Of a DNA stretch of 64,000 bases, positions 1-11,250 are shown piece after piece; the first letter of the stretch is position 1, and each line of letters opens with the position of its first letter. The notes under the pieces are model-generated. The model worked only from the letters and a program-made list of their open reading frames with translations. It had not been told where the DNA came from and did no database searches. Both the position numbers and the translations under genes were made by a program. Source of the DNA: Hyphomicrobiales bacterium (GTDB lineage: Bacteria > Pseudomonadota > Alphaproteobacteria > Rhizobiales > Rhizobiaceae); contig UCIA01000005.1 of the NCBI GenBank assembly GCA_900472295.1, forward strand, positions 1-64,000, written 5' to 3'.

Positions 1-3042
<3,042 letters not shown>

Positions 3043-3111
3043 GCCCCAAATATGGGCAGAGTCCGCCAAAATGGAAAGGGTGCAGTGGCGAGGGGCGTAG
3101 CGGGGACCGAA

Positions 3112-3137
3112 GCTCCTGACACAAGGGTGTCAGGAGC
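3112..3137. terminator. Perfect 11-bp hairpin between uvrB and the upstream gene
   Basis: Arms gctcctgacac (3112-3122) and gtgtcaggagc (3127-3137) pair perfectly around a 4-base loop. The hairpin lies 25 bases past the stop of the minus-strand gene at 3162 and 70 bases before the uvrB start. Neither strand has a clear T-run, so it may be a weak terminator or an RNA-stabilising structure. Confidence 0.5.
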
Positions 3138-3161
3138 GCTGGCGCGCCGAGCAGCGTCTCC

Positions 3162-4427
3162 TCAGTTGAACCACAGCGCGAAGGTCAAAAACCCGGCGCC
3201 GCCGAACTGGCGCTGGATCTGGTCGAACTCGTCGCTGGTCACGATCTCGCCTTCTTCGACATAGGGCGCGATGGATGGGCCGGTGATCGACAGCACCAGG
3301 TCGAAAGGTTTCGGCTCGTCGAAGAAACGCTTCATGTTGATGCCCTGGCCGGTGCCGGCCGTGATGCGGATATGCGGCAGCAGCTTGCGGCCTTCCAGGA
3401 GGTCCTCGGCCATGGTCAAGGTGGCGAGCCAGGCTTGCACCTGCTCCTCGCCGACTTCGAGGCCTGTCAGCGGGTTCTCGCCCTTCTGCTGCGGTCCAGG
3501 CAGCCATTCGCGGTCATTGTCGGTTTCGGCGCGGATCGCCTTCCAATCCTCGCGTGACAGCCGGATCATTTCCAGCAGGTGGCGGCGCGCTGCTTGACGG
3601 CGCTCGGGCTCGACCACCGGCCAGTTGATGAGATGAACCATCGAGATGAAATCGGCAAGACGCCATTCGGAGGACAGTATTCCACCGCCCATGCCGCCAT
3701 CCAGCGGCACCAGAATGTCCTGCAGCGGCAGTTTGGCGCGCGGGAACAGCATGTGGAACGAGCCGTCAAACGTGCTGCGGAAATCATGCGCCAGCCAGAA
3801 ATCCGCCTGCGCCATCAGGAATTCGGCATAGCCCTGCAGCCAGTAACCATCGGCGCGGTCGAAGCGGAAGGCGAGCGAGGGAGCGGCGGCGTCCGACGAG
3901 ATACCGCCGCGCGACAGCGCGGCCATGATCGCGGCGATGCTTTCATCCGGCGCGATATTACCGTTCTCGTTGAGATCGATGCCGACATGGGTGAGGTCGA
4001 TGACCATGCCGATATCGGCGTCCGCCGGCACCGAGCCCAGCGTGGCAGCCGACTTTTCCAGCCGGTCGCGGAAGGCAACCAGGACGGCGCGGAACTGCTC
4101 GTAGGTCAGTGGTTCGGGATTGGGATTTTCAGGAACCGGCAGCCGCATCAGCGGCAGCATGAAGGATTGCGGGCTTTCGAAACCGTGGCGGTGCAAGCCG
4201 CCGGCAAGGATTTCCAGCGCGGTGAAGAATTCGCCGGCGCCGGCGGCGTATGCCGATGCAGGATCGCTCGATGCCGCAGCCTCAAGCGTGGTCAACGCGG
4301 CGTTGCGCTCCGTCACGGTTTTGGCCGCGAACAGCGCGGTTGCCGCCTGGGGCTCGGCTGCAGATGCGGCAGACAGCGGCAGCAACAAAAGCAGGGCGGA
4401 CGCCAACAGGCCTGCTATTCGTGTCAT
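3162..4427 (-). CDS. Secreted protein of unknown function, 421 aa
   Basis: I do not recognise a characterised family. Residues 1-23 are a typical Sec signal peptide (hydrophobic core rich in L and A, ending ASAAE), so the mature protein is probably periplasmic. The rest is acidic, mostly helical in composition and without further membrane segments. It holds a DLNENGN stretch near residue 170 that resembles a calcium-binding loop, and several tryptophan-rich patches. It is transcribed toward uvrB and separated from it by a perfect hairpin, so it is probably its own unit. The ATG at 4427 is well placed before the signal peptide. The continuous frame and codon bias make it a real gene; function is open. 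Confidence 0.85.
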   Translation of the reverse strand: MTRIAGLLASALLLLLPLSAASAAEPQAATALFAAKTVTERNAALTTLEAAASSDPASAYAAGAGEFFTALEILAGGLHRHGFESPQSFMLPLMRLPVPENPNPEPLTYEQFRAVLVAFRDRLEKSAATLGSVPADADIGMVIDLTHVGIDLNENGNIAPDESIAAIMAALSRGGISSDAAAPSLAFRFDRADGYWLQGYAEFLMAQADFWLAHDFRSTFDGSFHMLFPRAKLPLQDILVPLDGGMGGGILSSEWRLADFISMVHLINWPVVEPERRQAARRHLLEMIRLSREDWKAIRAETDNDREWLPGPQQKGENPLTGLEVGEEQVQAWLATLTMAEDLLEGRKLLPHIRITAGTGQGINMKRFFDEPKPFDLVLSITGPSIAPYVEEGEIVTSDEFDQIQRQFGGAGFLTFALWFN

Positions 4428-4580
4428 CTCATTCCTCCACTATGCAATCGCGCGGACATTACACGCATTTGGTGCTGTGTCTGCCACTCGTGATAGGCTG
4501 TTTCAATCGCCTGACGGTCGACACTTCCCGGGCAGAGCGTCTACACAAGCCAACCGATTGGGCAAACGATTAGGCGTCCC

Positions 4581-5627
4581 GTGTCGAACTATCCGCTTTC
4601 CTACAAACTGTCATGGTTGCCGCGTTTCCTGAAGCCGTCGCTCGGCGGCGATGTCAGGGATTTTGCGCCGATCGCGGCGACGACCATCATCGATCCGCCG
4701 CCGGGTCGGACAGTGCGGCTGGCTTTCATCGGCGACATTTCGGCGGTGGCCAATCGAAGCGCACCGGAATGCGACCCGGCTATCGCCAAGGTGCTTGGTT
4801 CGGCCGATCTGGTGGTCGGCAATTGCGAAAGCCCGATCGTCGAGCGGCCGAGCGTGGCGTTCGGCACGCGGCTCGGCACGCATCATGCAATGAGCGAGCG
4901 GTTTCTCGCCGATGCGCTGGCCGCTGTCGGCATTGCGCGCGAAAAACTGGTGATGTCGCTGGCCAACAACCATGTGCTCGACCAGGGCGTCGCGGGTTTC
5001 GACGAGACGATTGCTGCGCTGAAACGGCTCGGAATCCGCACCATCGGCACCGCAAGAAAGGGTCCGGTCGAGCAGGTCAGGGCCGGGCCGCTGACGATCG
5101 GCTTTGCCGCCTTTACGCTGTGGCGTAATGGCGAGGCCGCGCCATTTGCCGAGCGTGTGTCGATGCAAAGCGATCCTGCGGCATGGCGGCGAGGCGCGGC
5201 CGACAAGAACATCGATCTCACCTGCGCCATTCCGCATTGGGACTGGGAATTCCGGCATTTTCCGCAGACGCGGACGCAGGCGCTGGCGAGGCTGCTGGCC
5301 GGACACGGCATCGGGTTGATTGCCGGGCACCATGCCCATGTCGTGCAGCCGGTGCAGTGGGTCGGCAAGACGCTTGTCGCCTATGGGCTTGGCGACTTTC
5401 TCGGCACGGCGCTTCCGCGCCAGCCATGGCCCGGCCGCATCGGCGGCATTTTCGTCGTCGATGTCAGCGCCGATCTCGGCAAGCGTGGCGCCATTGCCGG
5501 CTACCGTATGCATCCCTTCATGCGGCTGCGTGGCCGTGGGCATGAGCGGCTGGTGCCGGTCGAGGCGCTGGCGGGCCGGATGAAGGGCAAGGTTGAAACC
5601 CGGCTGAAGGCGATCTTTGGCGACTGA
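4581..5627 (+). CDS. CapA-family protein (poly-gamma-glutamate synthesis/metallophosphatase-like)
   Basis: The 348-residue protein has the CapA/PgsA-type calcineurin-like layout. A GDI metal-binding motif lies near residue 50, NCESP near 80, LANNHVLDQG near 127, GHHAHVVQP near 250 and YGLGDF shortly after. In Bacillus, relatives take part in capsule polyglutamate synthesis. In Gram-negative bacteria they are mostly unassigned and often sit near surface polysaccharide genes; none lie beside this one. There is no signal peptide or membrane segment. The start is GTG at 4581 with a weak Shine-Dalgarno (SD). The next gene begins 45 bases downstream on the same strand, so the two may be co-transcribed. 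The family call is firm; the substrate is unknown. Confidence 0.88.
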   Translation: MSNYPLSYKLSWLPRFLKPSLGGDVRDFAPIAATTIIDPPPGRTVRLAFIGDISAVANRSAPECDPAIAKVLGSADLVVGNCESPIVERPSVAFGTRLGTHHAMSERFLADALAAVGIAREKLVMSLANNHVLDQGVAGFDETIAALKRLGIRTIGTARKGPVEQVRAGPLTIGFAAFTLWRNGEAAPFAERVSMQSDPAAWRRGAADKNIDLTCAIPHWDWEFRHFPQTRTQALARLLAGHGIGLIAGHHAHVVQPVQWVGKTLVAYGLGDFLGTALPRQPWPGRIGGIFVVDVSADLGKRGAIAGYRMHPFMRLRGRGHERLVPVEALAGRMKGKVETRLKAIFGD

Positions 5628-5672
5628 CAACTTTCCCGCTATCATAGGCGAAACGGGCTTTGCGAGGGGGCG

Positions 5673-6650
5673 ATGGAAACAGCTGATTTCATGCCTGATG
5701 AAACGGTGGTCGCCGGCATCAGAAAAAACATCGAAGCCTATGAGGCCGGACGGGCCTCGGCCTACCGTCAGGTACGCTGGCGGGTGCCGGTGTTTCTCGG
5801 GCTGTTGCTGGTCTTTGTCGTGCTGGTGGCCTGGTTGTTCAACAAGGTCGCCGACTTCAACGAGCAGTGGTTCTCGACACCGCATGTGTTCCTCTATGTC
5901 GGCGCTTTCTTCGCGGCGCTGCTGCTTTACTTCCTGGCGATCAGGCCGGCGACGCGGCTGCAGCAATCGTTCCGCGACACGCTGCTGCCGATCATCTTCG
6001 GCTTCATCCGGGATGTCCGCTATCAGCACGGCGTGACGCCGAACTCCTTCGACCGACTGCCGCGCGCTGTGGTCGGCGCCTTCAACCGGCAGAGCTTCGA
6101 CGACATCGTGTCCGGCCGTTACGAAGAGTTTCCGTTCGAGCTTTACGAGGCGGAGCTGCGCCAGGGCACGGGCAAAGGCTCATCGACGGCCTTCAAGGGC
6201 GTCATCGTCGCCTTCGAGACGATCGCGCCGTTCCCCGGCACGTTGGTGGCGACGCGCCGCAGCAACGCGGTCGTCGGTTTCTTCCGCGGCATCTTCGCCG
6301 GCAAGATGGAGGAAATATCGAGCGGCGATCCCTTGCTCGATGGCGACTATGAATTCCGTACCGATAATGTCGCCGCCGCGCAGCCGCTGGTCAGTGGCCG
6401 GTTGGTGCAGGCGCTGAAATGGCTGCAGGAGACATGGCGCGATGACCCGGCGCGGGTGGCGCTCAACGGCAGCGACGGTTTCCTGCTTTTGCCGCAGCCG
6501 AAGAATTTTTTCGAACTGCCCGCGATTTCCGTGCCGCTCGACTACACCAGCCATATCGCGCCGATGATCGCCGATATGGGCGCAATCCTGGCGACGGCAG
6601 CACTGGTGCGCAAGATCGGCGCTACGGATGGCGAGGTTCAGCCAGGCTGA
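5673..6650 (+). CDS. DUF3137 membrane protein, 325 aa
   Basis: After about 35 cytoplasmic residues come two strong transmembrane helices (about 38-56 and 70-90). A soluble domain of about 220 residues follows, with the pattern of DUF3137 proteins: FRDTLLPIIFGFI after the second helix, then beta-rich stretches such as FKGVIVAFETIAPFPGTLVAT. Family members are conserved but uncharacterised envelope proteins. A good SD (gaggggg) precedes the ATG. It follows the CapA-like gene by 45 bases, so a two-gene operon is likely. Confidence 0.85.
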   Translation: METADFMPDETVVAGIRKNIEAYEAGRASAYRQVRWRVPVFLGLLLVFVVLVAWLFNKVADFNEQWFSTPHVFLYVGAFFAALLLYFLAIRPATRLQQSFRDTLLPIIFGFIRDVRYQHGVTPNSFDRLPRAVVGAFNRQSFDDIVSGRYEEFPFELYEAELRQGTGKGSSTAFKGVIVAFETIAPFPGTLVATRRSNAVVGFFRGIFAGKMEEISSGDPLLDGDYEFRTDNVAAAQPLVSGRLVQALKWLQETWRDDPARVALNGSDGFLLLPQPKNFFELPAISVPLDYTSHIAPMIADMGAILATAALVRKIGATDGEVQPG

Positions 6651-6675
6651 GGCGTTCTAGGAATCCGTTCGCCAC

Positions 6676-7080
6676 TCAGCGCCAGGCAACCAGGATCAGG
6701 CTCATCAGCACGATCTTGACCAGCGCGTCGGCGGTATGGATGGCATAGAGTTGCCAGGAATAGCCCTCGTGAATGACGGCGCCGAGAATGGCCATCGCCT
6801 GGAACCCGACCCACAAGGCAAAAGCGAGCAGCAGCGCGCCGGTGAAGCTGGTGATGTCGAGCCGGGCAAGGAAACCGGCGAGTATGGCGGCGACGACCAG
6901 GCAGCGGCCGAACTCGGCGGCCATTTCCCACACGGGCGGCCGCATGTCGGCCATCGCAGCCTGATCGATGCCGCGCAGCGACAAATATTGGTTGCCGAAC
7001 AAGACACTGTACCAGAGCGCTCCCTGGATGAGTGCGGCGGCAGCGGCGGCAATGACAGCAAGATAGTTTATTTCGGCCAT
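6676..7080 (-). CDS. DUF1761 small integral membrane protein, 134 aa
   Basis: The protein is almost entirely four hydrophobic helices (near 7-25, 50-70, 78-98 and 112-130). It matches the DUF1761 pattern, with an early LIQGALWYSVLFG and a central FALWVGFQAMAILGAVIHEG. Function in this family is unknown. I place the start at ATG 7080 because AGGGAG precedes it at good spacing; a longer frame to 7191 adds a non-hydrophobic leader without an SD. It converges on the DUF3137 gene, with 25 bases between stops. Confidence 0.85.
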   Translation of the reverse strand: MAEINYLAVIAAAAAALIQGALWYSVLFGNQYLSLRGIDQAAMADMRPPVWEMAAEFGRCLVVAAILAGFLARLDITSFTGALLLAFALWVGFQAMAILGAVIHEGYSWQLYAIHTADALVKIVLMSLILVAWR

Positions 7081-7141
7081 GACGGTCTCCCTGGGGTTGA
7101 TGTCCCAAGGACGGGCAACACCGTGCCATCCCGACAGCGTC

Positions 7142-7166
7142 CGCGACTTTTCGCCAACAAGTCGCG
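7142..7166. promoter_or_regulatory. Inverted repeat between divergent genes
   Basis: Perfect 8-bp arms cgcgactt (7142-7149) and aagtcgcg (7159-7166) are separated by 9 bases. They lie between the divergent DUF1761 gene and the secreted-protein gene at 7252. This could be an operator or a transcript hairpin. Confidence 0.35.
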
Positions 7167-7251
7167 CCGATCGAGTGCCAATATGACTCATGCTTATTCT
7201 CCCCGGCCTTGCTCCATGCCATCAAGATGGCGGGGGAGGAGAGGAGCAGCC

Positions 7252-7875
7252 ATGCGGATGACAATGACGGCGGCACTTGCATTTGTCGCGCTCTGCGCCG
7301 CGCCGACGCTGGCGGAAGATCTGAAGGCCTTCAAGCTGACGATAGACGGGGTGGCGGTCGATATCGATCCCGGCGAGAGCGTCGACGTCACATTACCGGG
7401 TGGCAAGGCTGCGAAGGTGACACTCGAGCGCAACGACTTCGCCACCTTCTCCGGCGACAATTTCTCATTCGTGCATCCGAGCGGCATCTCGATCAGCAAA
7501 AGCGATCTCGGCGATGACATCACCCAGTATCTGATGGCTTCCGCGGTGGGGACGGTCGTGATCGTGCAGGAATATGGCGCAATGAACCCGGTGTCGCTCA
7601 ATCAGCTGATGCTACAGGAGATGACCAAGGAGGCCGTGCAGGCCGGCGCCACGCTGACGCAGAAGCCGACGACGCGCAAGCTCTCCGATGGCAAGGAATT
7701 GACCGGCATTCGCGCCACGGTGAAGTCGCGCACCGACACAGACAATTACGAGATTGTCGCCTTCGGCACTGCCGACCAGGGCCTGTTGATGATCACTCGC
7801 ATCGATGGCGAAAGTGAAGCTGCCGAGGCATCGCTGCTCGACAAATTCTGGGAAAGTCTCGATATCAAACTGTGA
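7252..7875 (+). CDS. Periplasmic protein of unknown function, 207 aa
   Basis: The protein starts with a clear signal peptide (about 1-22, cleavage after TLA). The mature part is small, acidic and lysine/threonine-rich, with predicted beta-strands and repeated VDVTLPGGKAAKVTLERND-like stretches. There is no cysteine beyond the signal and no membrane helix, so it is likely soluble in the periplasm. I do not recognise a characterised family. The start at ATG 7252 is chosen because a strong purine-rich SD (ggaggagagg) precedes it and the signal peptide begins there. Confidence 0.8.
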   Translation: MRMTMTAALAFVALCAAPTLAEDLKAFKLTIDGVAVDIDPGESVDVTLPGGKAAKVTLERNDFATFSGDNFSFVHPSGISISKSDLGDDITQYLMASAVGTVVIVQEYGAMNPVSLNQLMLQEMTKEAVQAGATLTQKPTTRKLSDGKELTGIRATVKSRTDTDNYEIVAFGTADQGLLMITRIDGESEAAEASLLDKFWESLDIKL

Positions 7876-7887
7876 ACGGCGTGCCGC

Positions 7888-8403
7888 TCACAGTCCGCTC
7901 GGCACCAGCCCTGCCAGCCAGTTCGCCGACCGCTTGGCCATGCCGACCGTTGCCGATGCGGCGCGGCCGAGGTCGGTCTTGACCACGGCATAGCCGTTTT
8001 TGGTGCGGTAGAGCACGGCGCGGCCGCCATCGACCGCCGCCTCGTAGGCGACGGGCCTGGCGGCTTCAGTCTCTATCGCGGTTGCCGTCGCGCCGACGGA
8101 AACGCTCGGCCGGTGGCTGAGTTCGGGCGGCAGCGGGTCAGACACGACCCGGCTTGGCGCCGTCAGTTCGGGCTTCGACGCGGTGGCGGCGAGCTGCGAA
8201 CTGGACGACGAGCCCTGTGTGCGGCAGATGCCTGAGACCAGCGGATAGTTGAAATTCTTCTGGCGCAGCATCTGGCTTTTCATCGCCGCTTCGCAGTCGG
8301 CGACGGTCGCCCACTTCGCCGGCGTCTCGCCGATATATTCGCAAAGCTTGGCGTCGCAGTCGCAGCCTACGATGGTCATGGCGACAAGGGCGGTCTTGAT
8401 CAC
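7888..8403 (-). CDS. Uncharacterised protein with a cysteine-rich N-terminus, 171 aa
   Basis: The first 55 residues contain five cysteines (GCDCDAKLCEYIGE, then DCEAAM and GICRTQG). A serine-rich linker and a C-terminal segment containing RAVLYRTKNGYAVVKTDLG follow. The cysteine-rich start may be disulphide-bonded or bind a metal; this is inference. I prefer GTG at 8403, since AAGGA lies about 10 bases upstream; a longer frame to 8445 lacks a signal. It converges on the secreted-protein gene with 12 bases between stops. No function can be assigned. Confidence 0.7.
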   Translation of the reverse strand: MIKTALVAMTIVGCDCDAKLCEYIGETPAKWATVADCEAAMKSQMLRQKNFNYPLVSGICRTQGSSSSSQLAATASKPELTAPSRVVSDPLPPELSHRPSVSVGATATAIETEAARPVAYEAAVDGGRAVLYRTKNGYAVVKTDLGRAASATVGMAKRSANWLAGLVPSGL

Positions 8404-8686
8404 GGTCTTGTCCTTCGAATGCCCCCCGGCAGCCGGCCCTTCCATCGCGCGCGAACAAGGCGGGATTTTGGCCGTGGTCGCGAAACGAGCCGGGCGATAC
8501 GTTTTCGAGGATGGCCCACTATAAATGGGGTTTCGGAACGCCTGGGAGCAGATAGGGGCCGGCGTTGGTCATATGCGAAAGAAGGCCGAAATAAATCTTA
8601 TCGGTCATAGCAACGACAACTGTTTATTGGCGCGGTTTTCTATTACGATACTGGCGGGGCGATACAACAACATCGGAGGGGTTACC

Positions 8687-9310
8687 ATGGGAAGAATTGT
8701 CCGGTCCGCGGTGGTGTCAAAAGGCGATCCGGTGCTTGAGGGCGTTGCAGAAGACGACGAAGGCGGGCAGAACGGTCAAGGCGAAACGGACTCGAAAGAA
8801 GGCGACGGCTATCTCGACCGGGTGGCAAAATATGTGCCCGCCGAAGTCGTGGCATTCTTCATCTTCGTCAATTCCATCCTGGTCAATGCCACCGAGCAGC
8901 CGGTTGCCAAGGCGCTAACCGAGGGGGTAGCCGAAGAGGCCAAAGGCAATCCTGGAAACATCCCAGCTAAAGTGCAGGCAGCCATCGAGAAGATTGAAAT
9001 GGCCGGCATTAGCGTCTGGACGATTTCCTGGATCATGCTGATTGTCGCGCTGGCAATGACGCCGGTCTATCTGAAATCGGTGAGCGATGCCGCCGACAAT
9101 GCGGAGGCCCCCGGCGCCAACATCGTCATGTCGATGCTCGCCTTTCCGTTCTGGGCGTATGCCGTCAACGCTCTTGCCTTCAGGCCATGGCATGACGGTG
9201 CGCTGGCCAGCATCATGCTGGCGACCTTCACGCTCATCAGCGGCGCCATACGGCCGGAATATATAAATGCTGGCCTTAATTTGATCCCGGGCATCGGCCC
9301 GAAGAAATGA
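8687..9310 (+). CDS. Four-helix membrane protein with a conserved KYVPAEVVAFF segment, 207 aa
   Basis: A hydrophilic, acidic N-terminus of about 45 residues precedes the segment YLDRVAKYVPAEVVAFFIF, which enters the first of four predicted membrane helices (about 47-65, 105-125, 143-162 and 170-186). The gap between the first two helices is a charged, amphipathic stretch. I recall related short proteins with an RxxKYxPAE motif before the first helix in many bacteria, all uncharacterised. The start is ATG 8687, preceded by ggagggg; the frame stays open upstream to 8525 but without an SD. The 240 bases upstream are less GC-rich than the surroundings and presumably hold the promoter. Confidence 0.75.
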   Translation: MGRIVRSAVVSKGDPVLEGVAEDDEGGQNGQGETDSKEGDGYLDRVAKYVPAEVVAFFIFVNSILVNATEQPVAKALTEGVAEEAKGNPGNIPAKVQAAIEKIEMAGISVWTISWIMLIVALAMTPVYLKSVSDAADNAEAPGANIVMSMLAFPFWAYAVNALAFRPWHDGALASIMLATFTLISGAIRPEYINAGLNLIPGIGPKK

Positions 9311-9353
9311 GCTTGGCGCGCTGGCAGGCCGGGCCGCGGTGCGGGCGCGGCCG

Positions 9354-10475
9354 TCAGTAGTCGTAGACCTGTTCCAGCCTGGCGCCCGCTTCGAACAGCG
9401 CCGGCAGCACGATGTGCAGCTTGCGCACGGCGACGATCAGCCCGGTGCGTCGTGTGGCCGGGTCGACTGGAATCGCTTGGCTGAACAGCACGCGGCTGCC
9501 TTCAGGCGGAGCGAAATCTGCCGCTGAAAGCACGCTGAGCATGATCTCGTCATTGCCGCCGATCTCGACAAAGGACACGCTTTTGTCGATTAGGCGCGGG
9601 ATCATGTCGGTGAATGGCTGCCCGCGCCTGGTGATGAAGATGGTGCCGTCAACGCCGTAGTCGCGCTCCAGCAAAGTATCGGCTTCTTGCCGCGTCGCTT
9701 CGCCGACCGGACCCTTGGCCCAGACATGGATGTCGAGCAAAGCGGGGTCGGAAGGGGTGGCGAGGAGGCCGGTCAGCCAGGCAGAGCCCTGCTTGACCGT
9801 GTCGGCAAGGCCGAAGGCCAGCTTGCGCTCGCTGCTGCGCACTGTGCTGTCGCCGGGAGCCGGCTGCACGGCAAACAAATCGGCGCGCTTTTCGGCATAG
9901 GGGAACTGGTACCACGGCGTCCCGGCGATAAAGCCGGCGTAGTCGGCGGCTGCTTTGGCTTGGTGGATATCGGCGGCGGTTCGCTTGCCGGCGGCGGCCT
10001 CGGTGATACGGCCGACCGTGTTCTCGTAGGCCCATTGCAGGGCGTAGCCGAGCGTATAGAAGGTGCCGGTGACGAGCGGCATCAGCTGGTCGTCATAGTT
10101 GAATGTCGCGGCGGAGCTGGCTCGCAGGATCGCGGCGTTGTCCTGCCAGTAGCCGCCGATATAGGACCAATAGGGGAAGCCGCTGGGCTGGTCCTTGGCG
10201 ACGAAGCCGGCATAGTCGCGAGCGGCATGGACGGGAGCCCAATCGGGATAGGCGAGGAAGGTCGCTTGCTGCGGCCGCTGGTAGGCTGGAATCTCGCGGC
10301 GAACCTTGTCGGCCAGCGCCTTGGGTGGGGCGCCTTCGGCGGCGCCGGCAAGCGGTTCCGGCGACGATGTCATCAGGAAGCCATAGGCGAGGCCGGCGAT
10401 CGGGGTCAGAACGGCGATGACGACCAGCCAGAGGATGGTCTTGACGAGGCGCTTCAGCAAGCGGAGCAGGACCAT
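9354..10475 (-). CDS. Membrane-anchored periplasmic protein of unknown function, 373 aa
   Basis: One N-terminal transmembrane anchor (about 13-34, after a basic LLKRLVK stretch) is followed by about 335 residues without further helices. Most of the protein is therefore probably periplasmic. The body has many aromatic residues (YWSYIGGYWQ, TPWYQFPYAEKR) and a C-terminal half with VWAKGPVGEATRQEADTLL and SVSFVEIGGNDEIML. I do not recognise the family. The ATG at 10475 is directly before the anchor. It stands alone, with about 775 bases of apparently non-coding DNA before the next gene. Confidence 0.75.
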   Translation of the reverse strand: MVLLRLLKRLVKTILWLVVIAVLTPIAGLAYGFLMTSSPEPLAGAAEGAPPKALADKVRREIPAYQRPQQATFLAYPDWAPVHAARDYAGFVAKDQPSGFPYWSYIGGYWQDNAAILRASSAATFNYDDQLMPLVTGTFYTLGYALQWAYENTVGRITEAAAGKRTAADIHQAKAAADYAGFIAGTPWYQFPYAEKRADLFAVQPAPGDSTVRSSERKLAFGLADTVKQGSAWLTGLLATPSDPALLDIHVWAKGPVGEATRQEADTLLERDYGVDGTIFITRRGQPFTDMIPRLIDKSVSFVEIGGNDEIMLSVLSAADFAPPEGSRVLFSQAIPVDPATRRTGLIVAVRKLHIVLPALFEAGARLEQVYDY

Positions 10476-11212
10476 GGCCGGTCAGGCCGCTGCAGGCCGG
10501 CAGCGTCGGTGCGGAATGCAGGTGGCGGCCGGCTTCCGGATCAGCGTCATGAAGTATCCCCCTTCAAACGACATTGAACGTTAGCCGATTTTGCAGCGAG
10601 TCGCAGCCCCACCGAAAAGAGCATTTTGGGGAGCCCAAAAGACAGTCGGCGCCGGGATTTCTCCCAGCGCCTCCCTGTCAGATCAGGACACGGTCGCGGC
10701 AGCAACTTCCGTAAAGTCGTCGCGCCATGCCGGCCTTGATTTTGACGGTCCTGCCAGTCACCACCCGAGGGCGATGCCCGTTCCAGACCACGCCGTTCTC
10801 CACCCTTGCGAGCTTCGTCCAGCGCGCCATCGAAGGTTTTTGCCGTCCTTCATGGCAGCATCGGTCCGCCGTTGGCGTTCGCACGCTTTCCGCGGTCCCG
10901 TAGGTCTCGGCATCCGTCCCTTGAACAGGCAAGCCTGCTCTCGCTTCGGGCCGTACGGGCCTCAGGAAATCCGCCTTTTCGCTTTGCCTTTCGGCGTGGC
11001 GATCGGTAGCCGCCTGAGATGGGTTAAACCTACGCCGGGTAAGGGTTTCGGGGAATAGGCGCGGGCCTGTGGATAACGGGATTATCGGGGATCATTTGCC
11101 ACGAACCCCGGAATTCCGGCATCAACTGCCTTAGACAGCCTGCCCGCTTTCGACACTTCAATCGGCTACGCCCCTTGCTCCGCCGGCTGTCGCGGGTTTG
11201 AATGCCGGCAAA
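10476..11212. other. Long intergenic region without a convincing gene
   Basis: About 740 bases separate the minus-strand gene at 10475 from the lipid kinase gene. The only frame with protein-like character is on the minus strand at about 10678-10932. Its C-terminal 50 residues (ARVENGVVWNGHRPRVV and onward) could be a small basic protein. It lacks an SD and has an unusual, cysteine- and arginine-rich composition, so I do not call it. The part near 11041-11130 has short G/C palindromes. I see no tRNA or clear promoter. Confidence 0.5.
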
Positions 11213-11236
11213 GCATCGAGCCTATCGGCTCGATGC
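11213..11236 (+). promoter_or_regulatory. Perfect hairpin just before the lipid-kinase ribosome-binding site
   Basis: Arms gcatcgagcc (11213-11222) and ggctcgatgc (11227-11236) pair perfectly around tatc. The strong SD ggggaggg begins at the next base, so the folded leader would abut the ribosome-binding site. There is no T-run, so a translational or mRNA-stability role is more likely than termination. Confidence 0.5.
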
Positions 11237-11250
11237 GGGGAGGGCGTGCA

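Noticed and set aside
4611-6029. Long minus-strand frame across the CapA-like gene
   Set aside because: It overlaps two well-supported plus-strand genes and has shadow composition (R/Q/H-rich) with no motif.
10678-10932. Small minus-strand gene
   Set aside because: No SD, odd Arg/Cys-rich composition and no recognised motif; mentioned only as part of the intergenic description.
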